Assembly (NCBI GenBank): GCA_019828595.1
Contig: JAHQRK010000014.1
Coordinates: forward strand, 2,149,704-2,213,703
Source of the DNA: Aphanomyces cochlioides
Lineage: Eukaryota > Oomycota > Saprolegniomycetes > Saprolegniales > Verrucalvaceae
Direction: 5' to 3'
Length of the DNA stretch: 64,000 nt
Shown: positions 21,164 through 32,185 of the stretch, one piece after another
Layout of the letters: each line of letters starts with the position of its first letter
Position numbering within the stretch: position 1 is the stretch's first letter
Made by a program: the position numbers and the translations under genes
The notes under the pieces: generated by a model
What the model was told of the DNA's origin: nothing
Seen by the model: only the letters and a program-made list of their open reading frames with translations
Databases searched by the model: none

Positions 21164-21880
21164 GCTCGATATATAACACTAATACATGTCATTTCATTCA
21201 TGTACTAATACTAATTACGGAGTTTTTGGAGAGGAGAATTTTGAGTGCTGAGCAGTCTTGCTTCTTGTATATTCATATAGAGCGTAGTTGTATTGAATTT
21301 TGTAGTATATTGGTTTCAAAGATGATAGCTCTACGTTGAATTCTTAGCAAGAACAGATCTATGTATAAACTCTAAAGGAACATAAGTTGGAAAAGGTACT
21401 ATGAAAATTAATATGCTGGGTGAGTGGCTGTTTGCCCAATCAAACGTTAGTACCACTGTACGTGTATTTTTACGGGTCCTCTGTATCAGTATTTCATGAA
21501 GCAAAAGGAGACGAAAAGACAAGGAGTACAAACCACAGTCAGACAAAGTGTGTCCGACTGCCTCGGCTTCGCGAAATCAACTGTGCAAAAAGTTATGACG
21601 GAATGGAACACCAACAAAGATCCCATGTTCAAGTCTCACAAACCAATTCGTGGGCATAGAGGAATTGCACGGGAGCGGGTGTGGGACACCCGCTTTGACA
21701 AAAAAAACACCCTCTCTCATGCAATACGTATACTAGTAATTACTCAAAATACTGGATAGAACACTCAAAATTGTCAGAGCACTCTGAAACACTTCTATTG
21801 GCTAAAATGTAAAAATAATACGATAGGCCATAATTTCTCTTTATTCACCGCCAACAATATCATTCGATCATTCGATACTG

Positions 21881-22420
21881 ATGTCGACTGGGATGGAGAA
21901 CCACAAGCGTCGGTGGTGGTGCCGTGTCGACGGTTGCATCCACAAGGGGCCATTTTCCAACAACCAATTCCCACAACATGTTATAAAGATGCACCCTGAT
22001 GTAAACTGGTTCCACGGCGGCCGTCCTGTCTTCGGCGAGTTGGTGGATGAAGACAGCCCAGATGCGCCACCGCGTCGACAGCGTGCAGCCGCCACTGCAA
22101 ATCGTCCCCAGCAAAGCCAATCTGCGACACTTGAAGGCCTGACAGACGAAGAGAAGGACGCTCTCGCCCGTGTTCCCCGCGAAAACGCACTCGCTGAAAC
22201 TAGCGTTCGTCTTGGCGTTTTGTTGTACCGACAAATGGGGATTAAACCCGTTGCGACTCTTGATGACATTTTGCACAATGTTGTTCATGAACGTCTCCAA
22301 GTCCTCGCTGAATCTACAGCAGCGGATGAAGACAATTCAATTGAGGAACACCCACCTGCACGCCGTAGCGAGCGAACGTCGGTCGCATCACGCAATAAAG
22401 GAAAAGCGCGTAAGTGTTAG
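21881..22420 (+). CDS. C2H2 zinc-finger hypothetical protein (exon)
   Basis: 179-residue reading with a single zinc finger near the start: CRVDGC...QHVIKMH, spacing C-x4-C-x13-H-x4-H. The rest is hydrophilic with an acidic C-terminal part ending in basic residues (ARRSERTSVASRNKGKARKC). A GTAAGT donor-like site overlaps the end (22411), so the true protein may continue in a later exon I cannot place. It lies divergent to the Mutator-like remnant and may be transposon-derived, since single diverged C2H2/BED fingers are common in transposases. Confidence 0.45.
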   Translation: MSTGMENHKRRWWCRVDGCIHKGPFSNNQFPQHVIKMHPDVNWFHGGRPVFGELVDEDSPDAPPRRQRAAATANRPQQSQSATLEGLTDEEKDALARVPRENALAETSVRLGVLLYRQMGIKPVATLDDILHNVVHERLQVLAESTAADEDNSIEEHPPARRSERTSVASRNKGKARKC

Positions 22421-22834
22421 AGTCTTTTGCTATTTTGATTAATCGACATTTGACTTTCCCGACTGCTTTGTGTGTATTATTCCTACTTTATACTTATCTG
22501 TCCTTGCACATAGCAATACATCATGTTAGATATGTCTTAAGGCTATATGCTATATTATGTACAATATTTAATGTTATTTTGTGTGTTTTTTGTATTTTCC
22601 ACACTTTATTTTATTATAATGTTAACCAATGTGATGTATTGTTATCGACAGTGATTACGCTGTACAACACGCAATGTAATGTGATATACTACATTTAATG
22701 TAATATTGTGTCTTTTCTTCTATATTTCACACTATATCTGATATGAATGTTAACTAATGTGATATACTGTTATCAAACGTGATTGTTCAATACATATACT
22801 GTACTAACATAAGGTAAGTTCACTATTCGGAACG

Positions 22835-24190
22835 CTACAATATGCTATTTAATGATCTCAAACGACATCTTTTCCTTCTCTTTGGCTTTGGACCTGGCTT
22901 TGTCGAGGATTTTGTCGGATCGCAAGTTACTGGGGCCAATGATTGGGTATTCCGCAGCAAGTTTTGTGGTGGTAGCGGTGTTACATGGCCACTGTAGATA
23001 GCCCTGAAGGATGCAATGGAATATACCTTGTCGTACAAAGTGAAAGGATCCACGCCGATGGAATGCAAACATGCCACAACATGAATACATGGTCTCTTTC
23101 TGTCGAACCACATGCGGCATTGGCAGGTGTTAGCTTCTAAATCAACAAGACGCCAAAGGTGCTGATTTGTTGTTTCAAGATCGTAATACATGGTCAAGAA
23201 CTTCTTGCCAGGATTCACGACTTCAATCTAAAATACATTTACACAATCATAACAGTCAAGCATACTGCAATCTTCTTTGATTTTGTGCTCATGACACCAA
23301 GCAGTTTTTGCTGCACAGGAGTATGGCCATCGCAGCGAGGTTCGATGTTACGTTGTCGAATGCTGCACGAGGAAATGCATACGTAACCCAGTGTTCAAGC
23401 GGGATTTGACGCAAGTACTCCGCCGCATCTACAATTTGTCGAATAGAGCATACATAGTCAATAGCATACATGAATTCATCGAATGAAGTCTTTTGTGTAT
23501 GCGTTCAAATGTTTCAACACTGTCCGATCTGGCAAGTTTGTAAATTGTGCAACTTGATCGTCAGGAAGTCGCAATCCGCCCTGAGCGTTTATGTTTGCTA
23601 CAATGTGACGCATGCAATATCTGTGAGGTACATCAGGGCACACATTGGGGCACGCCTGAATAAGTCCTAGCAAAGAATGTTACGGTCATGACGTTTATAA
23701 ATGGAAATGTATTTGTATATAACAGTAAATTCGAAACGTAACGTATACAATAGAATGTTTCAGTCATTACGTTTACATACAGAAATGTAATTGTATATAC
23801 CGGTAAATGCCAAACGTAACGCATGCAACACTTACAGGAAAAACACTAACGTTCTAGTACACAACAGTATGCAATGGTATGTCACAACATAAAAGCAAAA
23901 CACACAAGAAATTCCAGTACAAAACAGTACACAACAAAATATGTCGACTATGAACCCACGTCATCGATATATATAGCAATATCATTTACCTTTTTGACGA
24001 TCTGATATTATAACTGAGTCTGCTTGAAGTATGCCTGAGCACTTCAAGTTTTTTAAGAACCAGGTCCAGTGGATGGCAGTTTCGACAGGAACAATAGCTA
24101 TGCCTACGACATACTGTCCATTGTGGTGAATAATCTTTCCTCATCTCGACCCCATCGAGATACCCACTCGCCACGTCTGGCATGTTTGAA
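22835..24190 (-). pseudogene. Mutator-like (MULE) transposase, decayed
   Basis: Reading leftwards on the minus strand: a catalytic-core piece at about 24130-23996 (GIAIVPVETAIHWTWFL ... VIISDRQK), an intron-like gap of about 325 nt, then KGLIQACPNVCPDVPHRYCMRHIV at 23670, a frameshift near 23480, FPRAAFDNVTSNLA near 23330, and a SWIM zinc finger near 23120 (CQCRMWFDRKRPCIH). These are in the order of MULE transposases. The 5' part is lost: a 40-base stretch (about 24105-24141) is repeated inverted at about 24256-24297. The long gap, frameshift and missing N terminus mean it is not functional. Confidence 0.72.
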
Positions 24191-24926
24191 AGGTGTCATG
24201 CTCGTGTGGTGGACGACCAAGCACCAACTTGAATAATCTTTCCTCATCAAACGAATGAGGAAAGATTATTCACCACAATGGCCAGTATGTCGTAGTTACG
24301 AGTCTACTTGATAAATACTGCTAAGCGATGTACTCAACCAATTATTTCACTTGCGAATATTGACGGTAACAACGTCTAGAACTTACATCTAACGTTATTC
24401 GCGAGTAAGGTCTTGTTATTACAGCAAGTTTATTGATTTCGAATGAGTCAATATAATCTAACTATAGAAAGACTCTGTAGATGCAAATGATCAACAACGA
24501 TGCAGCAGACTGCGATTTAAAATGCATCCATGTATTAATAAATAGTGTGACTTATTGAGTGCAACAACGTTTAGCATTTATCTACGGAAATAATTCTCTT
24601 GTCATTCCTACGACAATCGACTGCTTTTGGACAAGTCACATTGCATAACCTTACTATAGAAAGCCCTTGAACTGCACTGCAGGTAGAAATGAATGACTTG
24701 CTGTAAGAATAAATTGACACGAAGTAAATTTATGTTATGGACGTGATTATCCTTTATATTTGAAAGTCGCAGAACTGGCTGAGTACAGTGTTTACCTGGT
24801 TTTGTAAAGCAGACCCATAACTACGACAAATCGATTGTTTTGAAATCTTTACCCATCAAATGAATGAATTATCATAAAACAAAATGTCAAAGTATTTCAG
24901 ATCTATAAGTAGTCAGCGTTAATATA
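24191..24926. other. AT-rich non-coding stretch with a perfect hairpin
   Basis: No gene seen. At 24231-24272 a near-perfect hairpin (GAATAATCTTTCCTCAT and its complement, 6-nt loop) belongs to an inverted duplication of the MULE fragment to the left. The rest is AT-rich without ORFs. Confidence 0.55.
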
Positions 24927-26461
24927 GGCGCACCAGTACCTTCATAATGAGAATTGTTGGCTGAACTCTTGTTGCACCGAACTGTAATGCACGCTTTCTA
25001 GAGTAAAGTTATCACTACTAATGATGTAAGCCGTCACTCTGATCGAGTCGAGTGTGCTTCAACCACGAAGCTATCGAAGCTGCAAGCTAGTCAAATGAAT
25101 ATTCCTCTCGCAACACTGTCACTTCCCAGAAAATGACAAAACAAACGACCCAGCTTTATTATCAGTTCATTTATCCCTTGTGCATGGAAAGCACTATACT
25201 CTTCAAAGGAATCAAAATAGAGTTTATCCAATTAGACATGAGTTTGGTTTCATTTCCAATGCTTTGATGAATGTTCTTCCTCGCTTTGTGTTTCCAAAGA
25301 AATCATCACAATGCTTTAAGTTGTTTGTGATATCCATCGGTCAATCCAGACACGAAGCAAACACAAAGTGCTAGTAGAACAACTAGCCATACTAGATTAG
25401 TGGTTATACCATGATTTGTATGCACATAATTTATTCAAGTTAAAAAGGGTAGGATGTTTAACATCTCCCCTGTTCAACAGATTACACCTCTGTCGGTGGA
25501 GTAATCTCCACATTGTGGACATGGGTGCGCCCAAGACAGGAACAAGGAGATCCCCGAGCGCCAACATACACAAGGCGATGAGTTAAGCGAGCATTCTTCC
25601 TTGGTAAACAAAACGTACAGCGATGCGGATTTGTAAGTCACGGAGGCGTAGGACACAACTCAGACCGCCAAACGAAGCAATCAAACGCGTAACTCAACAT
25701 GAAATCCACGACGATCTGGTCTATGTTCGATGGTAAAGAGCTAGCTTTCCTGCGGTTTTGCCATGCAGTCTCAAGGTTCAACTAGGGCGCGGTTTTTGTC
25801 GTTGGTCGCGATTGTGTTCCTAGACAGTCCTGCGGTCATCTCAACGAGCAGACAGTTGAGCGCACAGTCATGCTTGATAGGGAGACTTTAAACATCCTAC
25901 CCCTTTTTTTATTGTCCTACCCTTTTGAACTTGAATAAAGTATGTGCATACAAATCATGGTATAACAACTAATCTAGTATGGCTAGTTGTTCTACTAGCA
26001 TCTTTGTGTTTGCTTCGTGTCTGGATTGACCGATGGATATCACAAACAACTTAGAGGCTGGTCGGGAATCGTCAATGTCGATGTCTGGGCATCGATTATA
26101 TCCGGACGTCTTCGTGTTACTTTTTCAAATTTTTCTGTGATTAATTCTTCGTTTTTTCTGTAAAGTGCCTGAGGCATTGCCAGGCGTTCGCGGGCATTGA
26201 TGCATCATCAATGCCTGGGAAACTGCATCGATGCTTGAGATAATCCGGAAACATCGACAGACCGCAAAGCTGTTAATAATCCGGAAATTTGACAAATTAG
26301 CCAATCAGTGGGCTGGATTTATCGTAAAACATCGACACCGACATTAGAGCCTTTTCGAAAATTTGTTGAGTTTAACTTTGACAACAGGATCGATTTTGAT
26401 TGGACAAAATATATCATATGTTTTTGTTGAGAACAAACGCCTGTTTTTGTTGAGTTAAATT

Positions 26462-27693
26462 GTGGTTCAACTCAAAGCAAATTTGACTCAGGAAAGGAGA
26501 CATTCGATGGCTTTTGTTGCGCCAAAACTGGGACCCATGGAAGCAATGCTCTTCGTGCTGCAGCTATACCTCTTGTCTGGAGGTAGCTCCCGACGCTTCA
26601 TACATCTGCTCAAGGCTATGGAGGAAAACAAGCTGTTTCGTCTCACACGAGGGCTCCCAAGAATTGACTTCTCCAATTCCTTCGATATACATCTCGATGA
26701 TGCTACTGCAGTTGAGAGATACCGCTTTACCGTTGCTCAGTTGGACGAATTATCGATCAAACTTGGCTTGGATCCTTGCGTGGTTACCCCCAGTGGAGAT
26801 AACGTCTCAAGGATCGAAGCTATCGCCATCGTGTGTAGAAGGTTGTCCGAACCATCCAAGCTATTTACAGTTGCAAATGAATTCGGGCGATCAGTGGCCT
26901 CGTATTCGAGGATTTTCCTGCACACTATACGTCTTTTGCACTCAAAGCACGCTGATTTGTTGTACTTGAACAAGACTCTTATACAACAACGAATGCCCGA
27001 ATATTGTGCTGCGGTCAAGGCAAAAGGTGTTCGATTGGCAAAGTGTTGGGGATTCATAGATGGTCCGTGCGAACTAAACATCGTCTGCTGACGTGGTATA
27101 TTTAATAGGAACCAAGCAATTCATTTCACGACCCACAGCTCGCAAAAATCCCCGTCATGAAAATGAGAATTTGCAACGATCTGTTTACAATGGCCATCCC
27201 AGACGCCACTGTTTCAATTGGCAAGGGATTACCAGTCCCGATGGAATCATGACATCAATTTTTGGACCCGTAGAGGGAAAGAAGACACGACAGTACTGTG
27301 TTGGCAAGAAGCGGACTTCAGAATGAATTTCGTGCAGATGACACATTTCAAGGAGCAGTCGTCTATGGCGATCCTGCATATTCATGCAGTGACTATGTAG
27401 TCTGCCCTTTTAGCAATGCTTCCCCTGGTTCACGAGAAGCCAAGTTTAATGCAAGGATGAGCTCTGTTCGAGAGAGCGTGGAATGGGGATTTGGTCGAAT
27501 TAAAGTGCTTTGGCCTTTCATCAATTTTGATAAGAAGCAAAAAGCATGCGAGGCGCCAATTGGAAAGATATTTAGCACTGCCGTGCTTTTGTCAAATTGC
27601 CACTGCTGTCTGCAACCGCATGGAAATCAAATCACGATGTATTTTGATATGAAGCCACCCACACTAAGTGGCTATTTGAACTCGAAGGTATAA
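26462..27693 (+). pseudogene. Harbinger DDE transposase with one frameshift
   Basis: Exon 1 ends in the conserved GFIDG at 27062; an intron of 46 nt (27063-27108) leads to TKQFISRP. Further blocks are QRSVYNGHPRRHCFNWQGI, SPDGIMTSIFGPVEG, then GDPAYSCSDYVV and SVRESVEWGFGRIK, the order of the DDE_Tnp_4 family (Asp, Asp, Glu). One extra base near 27281-27287, just before the second catalytic Asp (HDSTVLAR), shifts the frame; otherwise the gene is open. The start codon is not certain: several in-frame ATGs lie between 26462 and 26540. Likely defective, could be mobilised in trans. Confidence 0.85.
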
Positions 27694-27711
27694 TCTTGCT
27701 GACTATGTTCG

Positions 27712-28528
27712 TCAACGCGGTAGAGAGTTGATAATTGCCAGCAAAAAATCTTGATTTCGTTTTTCCCTTGCATTTTCAAGTGCGATGCGACGTTCTTCAC
27801 GTTCTGCCTCTTGGGCATCACGGTGTTTTAAATAGTCGAGTAGCATGGACGAACTATCTGGTGGAGCTTCCATTGAACCAACAGCGGAAGCAATTGAATC
27901 CATCATCGCGGATAATTGCTCCCGCTTTGTGCGCTTGGTCTGTCTTTTCTTTTTTGGCAGTCTCTGTTGCTCGTCCTATGATCAAGTTGTAAACATGGTT
28001 GGACGAAGATAGACTGCTTACATCACTACTCGTAGACGATTCAGATTCCTCCATAGCTTTTCGTCTCATGGTCGCTCCCGATGCCTCAAGAGCATCTACT
28101 CTACGCTTGTTTACCTGCTTATTTTTGTCTTGCTCCTCCGTGTGATCTTGCATTTGCTGATGAATGTCTGTGAGAAGTTGGTCTTTTGTGTTATACTCCT
28201 CGGTTGTCCCAGACTGGCGTCTCGACTTTGATTCGGATGCCAAAAACGACTTCATCATTCCTTCAAATCGAGTCTTGTACGCAGGTCCGTTCTTTCCTGC
28301 AACAGTGACGTTTGGGGTGCCATTGACTTTGTCGGCAATGCCATCCCAAACCTTCATAACCGTTCGCGGAGCACATGCCCAGACTTGAGCGTTGTTCACA
28401 GCCTAAAAGTTTATAGCATCGTACATCTAGAACATCATCACCATGAGAAGAATGATGTCGTCGCCGGCCGTAAATGTTCGCCGCGTGGACGTCTTATCGA
28501 TTGCGTTTTCATGAGAGGCTTCAGCCAT
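27712..28528 (-). CDS. Harbinger accessory Myb/SANT-like protein
   Basis: Three exons: 28528-28442, 28402-28022, 27975-27712, introns of 39 and 46 nt; 243 codons including the stop, all in frame. The N terminus (FTAGDDIILLMAVNN ... VWDGIADKV) is a Myb/SANT-like DNA-binding region with the usual acidic first helix. The middle is Ser-rich and charged, with KKKRQTKRTKR as a likely nuclear signal. The end is a coiled coil (about residues 200-243). In Harbinger elements such a protein helps the transposase reach the nucleus and bind the terminal repeats. Unlike the transposase, this gene appears intact. Confidence 0.75.
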
Positions 28529-29271
28529 GTCTGTTTGGCGCGAGGGTGCAAGAAATCAAGAATGCAATTCCATCTCAAACTGAATTCTTTCGAAACACCA
28601 CTCTTTTGTTGTTGAGTTCTATTTCTTGACTCATGCCAAAGCATGTGCATTCTGTCTCAAACTCAAACTCGACAAGTCTTCGAAAAGTCTCTATTCCCCG
28701 ACCAGCCTCTTAAAGCATTGTGATGATTTCTTTGGAAACACAAGCGAGGAATAATATTCATCAAAGCATTGGAAATGAAACCAAACTCATGTCTAATTGG
28801 AAACTCTATTTTGATTCCTTTGAAGAGTATAGTGCTTTCCATGCACAAGGGATAAATGAACGGACAATGAATCGGAGTCGTCTCACTCCATGAAATAAAA
28901 GTGTTGTGCATTGGAAGTAGACATGCACTCCAAGGCTTGCAGCTTCAATAGCCTGCATTTTCTTCGTGGTTGAAGCACACTCGACTCGATCAGAGTGACG
29001 GCTTACATCATTAGTAGTGATAACTTTACTCAAGAAAGCGTGCATTACAGTTCGGTGCAACGAGAGTTCAGGCAACAATTCTCATTATGAAGCTACTGGT
29101 GCGCCAATAGAGAGTTTTCGCAAATTCACATTATAGTATAGGTTTATAGGACAGATATACTATACTATTAATAGGATATACAATGATAATCCAACCAACC
29201 GTTTCGCTCGCATCTGTCTAGTATAGTTCAGAGACATTTTTGCCATGGAGGTCGCCTGAACAGTCGCGATT

Positions 29272-29815
29272 ATGGCCTACGCCGAAGGTTACGATGCTGT
29301 TGTCTACGCTTTACTGGATAGGTCGATCCGGGAAAGAATCACAATACCCACTGAGCGATTTGACATGGATGCTCACAACGACGACAGCTTAATTGAGTTG
29401 TTTCGCTTCACGAAGTCACAAATCATCTCGTTCGTGATTGCAATCCGCATGGATTCGACTATCATTCTACCTTGTCGAACACGAGTGACTGATCTTGAGG
29501 CATGCTTGATACTCATGCGACGAGGGCTCTTCCCTTTTACGCCTTGCTCCCTATTCACCAATGCTTAATCCGATTGAGAACGTTTTCTCAACGTTCAAAG
29601 CATCGGTGCGCCAATTCTTGCGCCTTGAGCGCAGAACCTTGCTTACTGTGCCTCTTGGATCGACCATACGTGGTCATCGCGCTGCAATGTTGGAGCGAGC
29701 TGCTGATCTTTCTATTGCTGTTATTTCAGCTTCGCTATGCTGGTCTTGTTTCCAGCACACGCGTCAGTTCTACGTTGCTGTGATGAACCTGGAAGGCTGT
29801 GGTGTTGGCCAGTAG
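29272..29815 (+). pseudogene. Chimeric relic: Harbinger N-terminus joined to Tc1-like C-terminus
   Basis: The first part (to about 29530) aligns by eye with the Harbinger N-terminal region (LIELFRFTKSQIISFVIAIRMD ... LEACLILMRR, compare VERYRFTVAQLDELSIKLGLD at 26.7 kb). It runs directly, in another frame, into APYSPMLNPIENVFSTFK, the C-terminal end of the DDE_3 Tc1/mariner domain that holds the last acidic catalytic residue, and on to a stop at 29813-29815. The two pieces come from different superfamilies, so this is a rearrangement scar, not a gene. Confidence 0.65.
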
Positions 29816-30507
29816 TAATTAATAATACAGTTTATTCATTTCTACAATTATTACATTTAAGAGTCATTAGATTCCACGTTGTCCTTCCCACTTGAACTTC
29901 TGACCTTCCCAACTTGAAGGTAAAAAGGTGTACAGTGGCGGATTCCCAACGCTCCTTTTGTTATGGTCTGGATCAGTTGAAAGCCTTGGCACGGTTCATT
30001 TCGTTTGAATGATAGGCAGCATCCCATGCACCAGAAAGCAACGCTGCAATAAGTCGATTAGCGCAGCCAGTTAGCTGCCAGTTCTCGCTAGAATTCTCGA
30101 TGGCAGAAGCTAGAACCACGAAAGAAACACGCAATGCAACACCACACTACTTGTACGGCTGACGTGAGCCATGGATAGAGCTATGTCCAAGCAAGAACCT
30201 CCACATAGAGCACGAGATACACGAACATGTTTGGAGACATGCACGCTTCAAAGACAAACGAATGCTGAGTTCCTCTTGAAATTGCAGAAGTTTCTTCTGA
30301 GTGGAACTTGAATTGTGCAGGAGTTGGCTCCTACCATGACGAGCAGAGAGATCCGTCTGGTGAGTACGTCGTTGTATCTCCTGGGTGCGAACTCTCGGAA
30401 GTTTAATCCCCGAAGTTTAATCTCGTATGCAACGTCAAGAGATGACTCCAACAGAAAGATTCAAGCAGGACGACGACGGACTCGAATCACACTTGCCTCA
30501 CATTGCA
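29816..30507. other. Intergenic, with 2 copies of the 14-bp promoter motif
   Basis: No gene. At 30393-30420 two units of the TCTCGGAAGTTTAA-type motif (second unit altered) and the surrounding block match the upstream region of binding-protein copy 2. Confidence 0.55.
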
Positions 30508-31250
30508 ATGAAAATCCTCTGTCGCAACGTCCTCGAACGACGAGAAAGCATGCAACTATGGCGAAGAAACACGCACGCTGGATGAGCTCTACGCCGCCGC
30601 CGTGGCTGAAGGGGAAAACCTCGTCTACAACGCTGGAGGAGACATCGCTGCGCAGCAAACCTCCACCCATGACAACTTTGTCAAAGCGTTCCCCAAGATC
30701 AACTTTACTATCATCACCGGCTACAGCAAGTTCCACGACGTCCGCATCGACAACCAACTCGCCACCAACTCCCTCGACGTCGATGTTGCATCGCTTCAGA
30801 CTTTGCAAAACTTCCCCCGCTGGGAGAAGGAAGGCAAGCTCCTGGCCTACAAGCCTACCCCCACGACGACGACGTTGTCCTCTTTGTCTGCTCAAAGTTT
30901 GTTGAAAAGTACGGCTGGGACTGGGTCGGTACCAACACGCCTGGTGAAGCCATCGCTGCTGGCAACGAGCGCATTGGCGTATCTGTGTGGGGACAGATTA
31001 TCCCCAAGAGCTGGTACAAGCTAACTTAGAGCTGGTACAAGCTAACTTTCATCACCAAGGACATTCCTTACCTCACGTGGCGCCAACGCGTCGCCATCTT
31101 TAAGAAAACGCGTCATCCAGCGGCCGCCAAGCTCTTTGTCAACTGGTTGATCTCGAAAGAACGTCAAACCAGTCTCGGTTACACCTCCGTGCGGACGGAT
31201 ATTCCCCCTCCAGCTGGGTACAAGTCTACGGCGTCCATCCCAAGGCGTAA
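30508..31250 (+). pseudogene. Binding-protein-like copy 4, degraded
   Basis: Same family as copies 1-3. The start and first codons are kept (MKIL), but most of the signal peptide is deleted. The body is open in a shifted frame around 30602-30870 (VYNAGGDIAAQQTSTHDNF). A large part between FPRWEKEGKLLAYKP and the HDDD segment is deleted. A direct tandem duplication of about 20 bases (AGCTGGTACAAGCTAACTT) lies near 31010-31050, and the segment before the end is deleted so that PPAGYKS joins VYGVHPKA at 31250. Its promoter block still resembles that of copy 2. Confidence 0.85.
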
Positions 31251-31775
31251 TCGTCTGCTCGATGCATTTTCCATCTTGTTCCAGTTCAGACTGTAGCGGT
31301 GTCTAACCAACTAATTGGTTTAACTGTCTTGATGCCTGATGGCTTGCTCTTTAGACCAGGTCTCATCGCGACGTAGCGCAAGCTGCAGTTCAAACAAAAG
31401 CTCAATCGCTCCTGGAATCCCAAGGCGAGGCCGCAATGGTGGCTTATCTGACCAGCTCCATCGAACGAGGCCATTGTGTCGAACTAACTATCAAGTTGAA
31501 AAGAACTCTTTTCGTGAGTGTCTTTCATCACTCCATGAATGCAAAGGGCAACGTATAGTCGCTCAAATTCATCGTGAAAGCCCAGCCACACACTTTGCAG
31601 GACTCAGCGAGGATTATAGTCCTCACTGACCAGAGTCGAACAACCGTTCAATGAGATTCACGCATCTTGTTCTCTCATGGGTGATCAATAACATTCATAG
31701 AACCCCCAGGGAAGACGGCTGCCTTCGTTGTTGCCTCATTTTGTGGACTCTCAAGCCTGCCGCTTGCTTAATTAT

Positions 31776-31999
31776 CCGTCAAAGACATTCCGTACTGCAT
31801 TCGCGAGTAAGCTCCTCACCCAGCAGCCCAGCAGCCGCCAAGCTTCTCGTGAGCTGGCTGATCTGCAAAGAACAACGTGGCTGCAACTCCTCCAGTTGGA
31901 TGTAACTTGACGTGAGTGCTCCACTTTTGCGTTTTACTTCGGTGGCTACCAAGGGCCACCTAGTCCTAGCATCTATCGCGTTTCCCCGACGCAGTAAGC
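31776..31999 (+). pseudogene. Binding-protein-like copy 5, short relic
   Basis: Only C-terminal traces: a KDIPY-like start, AAAKLLVSWLICKEQ near 31840-31880, and FYFGGYQGPPSPSIYRV ending at a TAA near 31999, matching FGLYFGEVQGPPSPGVYGV of the intact copies. Frames differ between the pieces. The older age compared with copy 4 is inferred from the greater divergence. Between 31251 and 31775 I see no gene. Confidence 0.6.
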
Positions 32000-32185
32000 A
32001 TCTTGCTACTTTCGATGAATCTTTCCTCGAGTCTCGTGGTCGAATGTGCTTGTGACGGGGTGTAGGGGTTGGGGGTGTAGGGGTTAGTTGTCTTGTTCTT
32101 AACCCCTGCACCCCTTCCTCTCGCCTGATTGGTTTGTTTGCTAACTTGTTAGGAGATTCCCTCTGATGAACCCTTCCAAGGCCAG

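Larger units (their letters stand above)
19043..21483 (+). mobile_element. Pogo-like (Tc1/mariner superfamily) DNA transposon
   Basis: Terminal inverted repeats start CAGAGGACCCGTAAAAATAC at 19043 and end with its reverse complement at 21483; the repeats run about 35 bases with few differences. A TA duplication flanks both ends (19041-19042 and 21484-21485). It carries one transposase gene of the DDE_1 type. Total 2,441 bp, of which 673 bp is a younger nested insertion. It lies inside another transposase gene. Confidence 0.88.
18987..21759 (+). pseudogene. Transposase N-terminal gene fragment, split by a pogo-like element
   Basis: Two pieces, 18987-19042 and 21486 to about 21700, join in frame if the 2.44-kb element between them and one TA target copy are removed: the reading goes ...AENLLVVKCY then QYFMKQKETKRQG. 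The joined product has a helix-turn-helix-like stretch (VSDCLGFAKSTVQKVM), as at the N terminus of Tc1/mariner-type transposases. After about 21700 the frame degenerates and no catalytic domain follows, so it was probably already a fragment. The clean junction proves the insertion target. Confidence 0.7.
26054..28709 (+). mobile_element. PIF/Harbinger DNA transposon
   Basis: 2,656 bp. Terminal inverted repeats GAGGCTGGTCGGGAAT (left) and GAGGCTGGTCGGGGAAT (right, complement) are flanked by TTA at 26051-26053 and 28710-28712, the 3-bp target duplication typical of this superfamily. It carries the two genes expected: a DDE transposase rightwards and a Myb/SANT-like protein leftwards, converging with 18 bp between them. 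Confidence 0.9.
24927..29105. mobile_element. Long-inverted-repeat element, right arm split by a Harbinger transposon
   Basis: Left arm about 24927-25475, right arm about 25870-26053 plus 28713-29105, reverse complements of each other with scattered differences (inner part nearly identical, outer part more diverged). The left arm reads uninterrupted through CAATGCTTTAAGTTGTTTG, while the right arm is broken exactly at the TTA by a Harbinger element, so the left arm shows the empty site. Without the insertion the element is about 1.5 kb with a 390-bp centre that holds no intact gene. Its transposition mechanism is not evident. Confidence 0.72.

Noticed and set aside
25316..26053. A separate 740-bp element inserted at 25.3-26.05 kb, suggested by its own inverted ends.
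   Set aside because: Comparison with the right arm showed that the break there is caused by the Harbinger element at TTA; the apparent ends belong to the larger inverted-repeat element.
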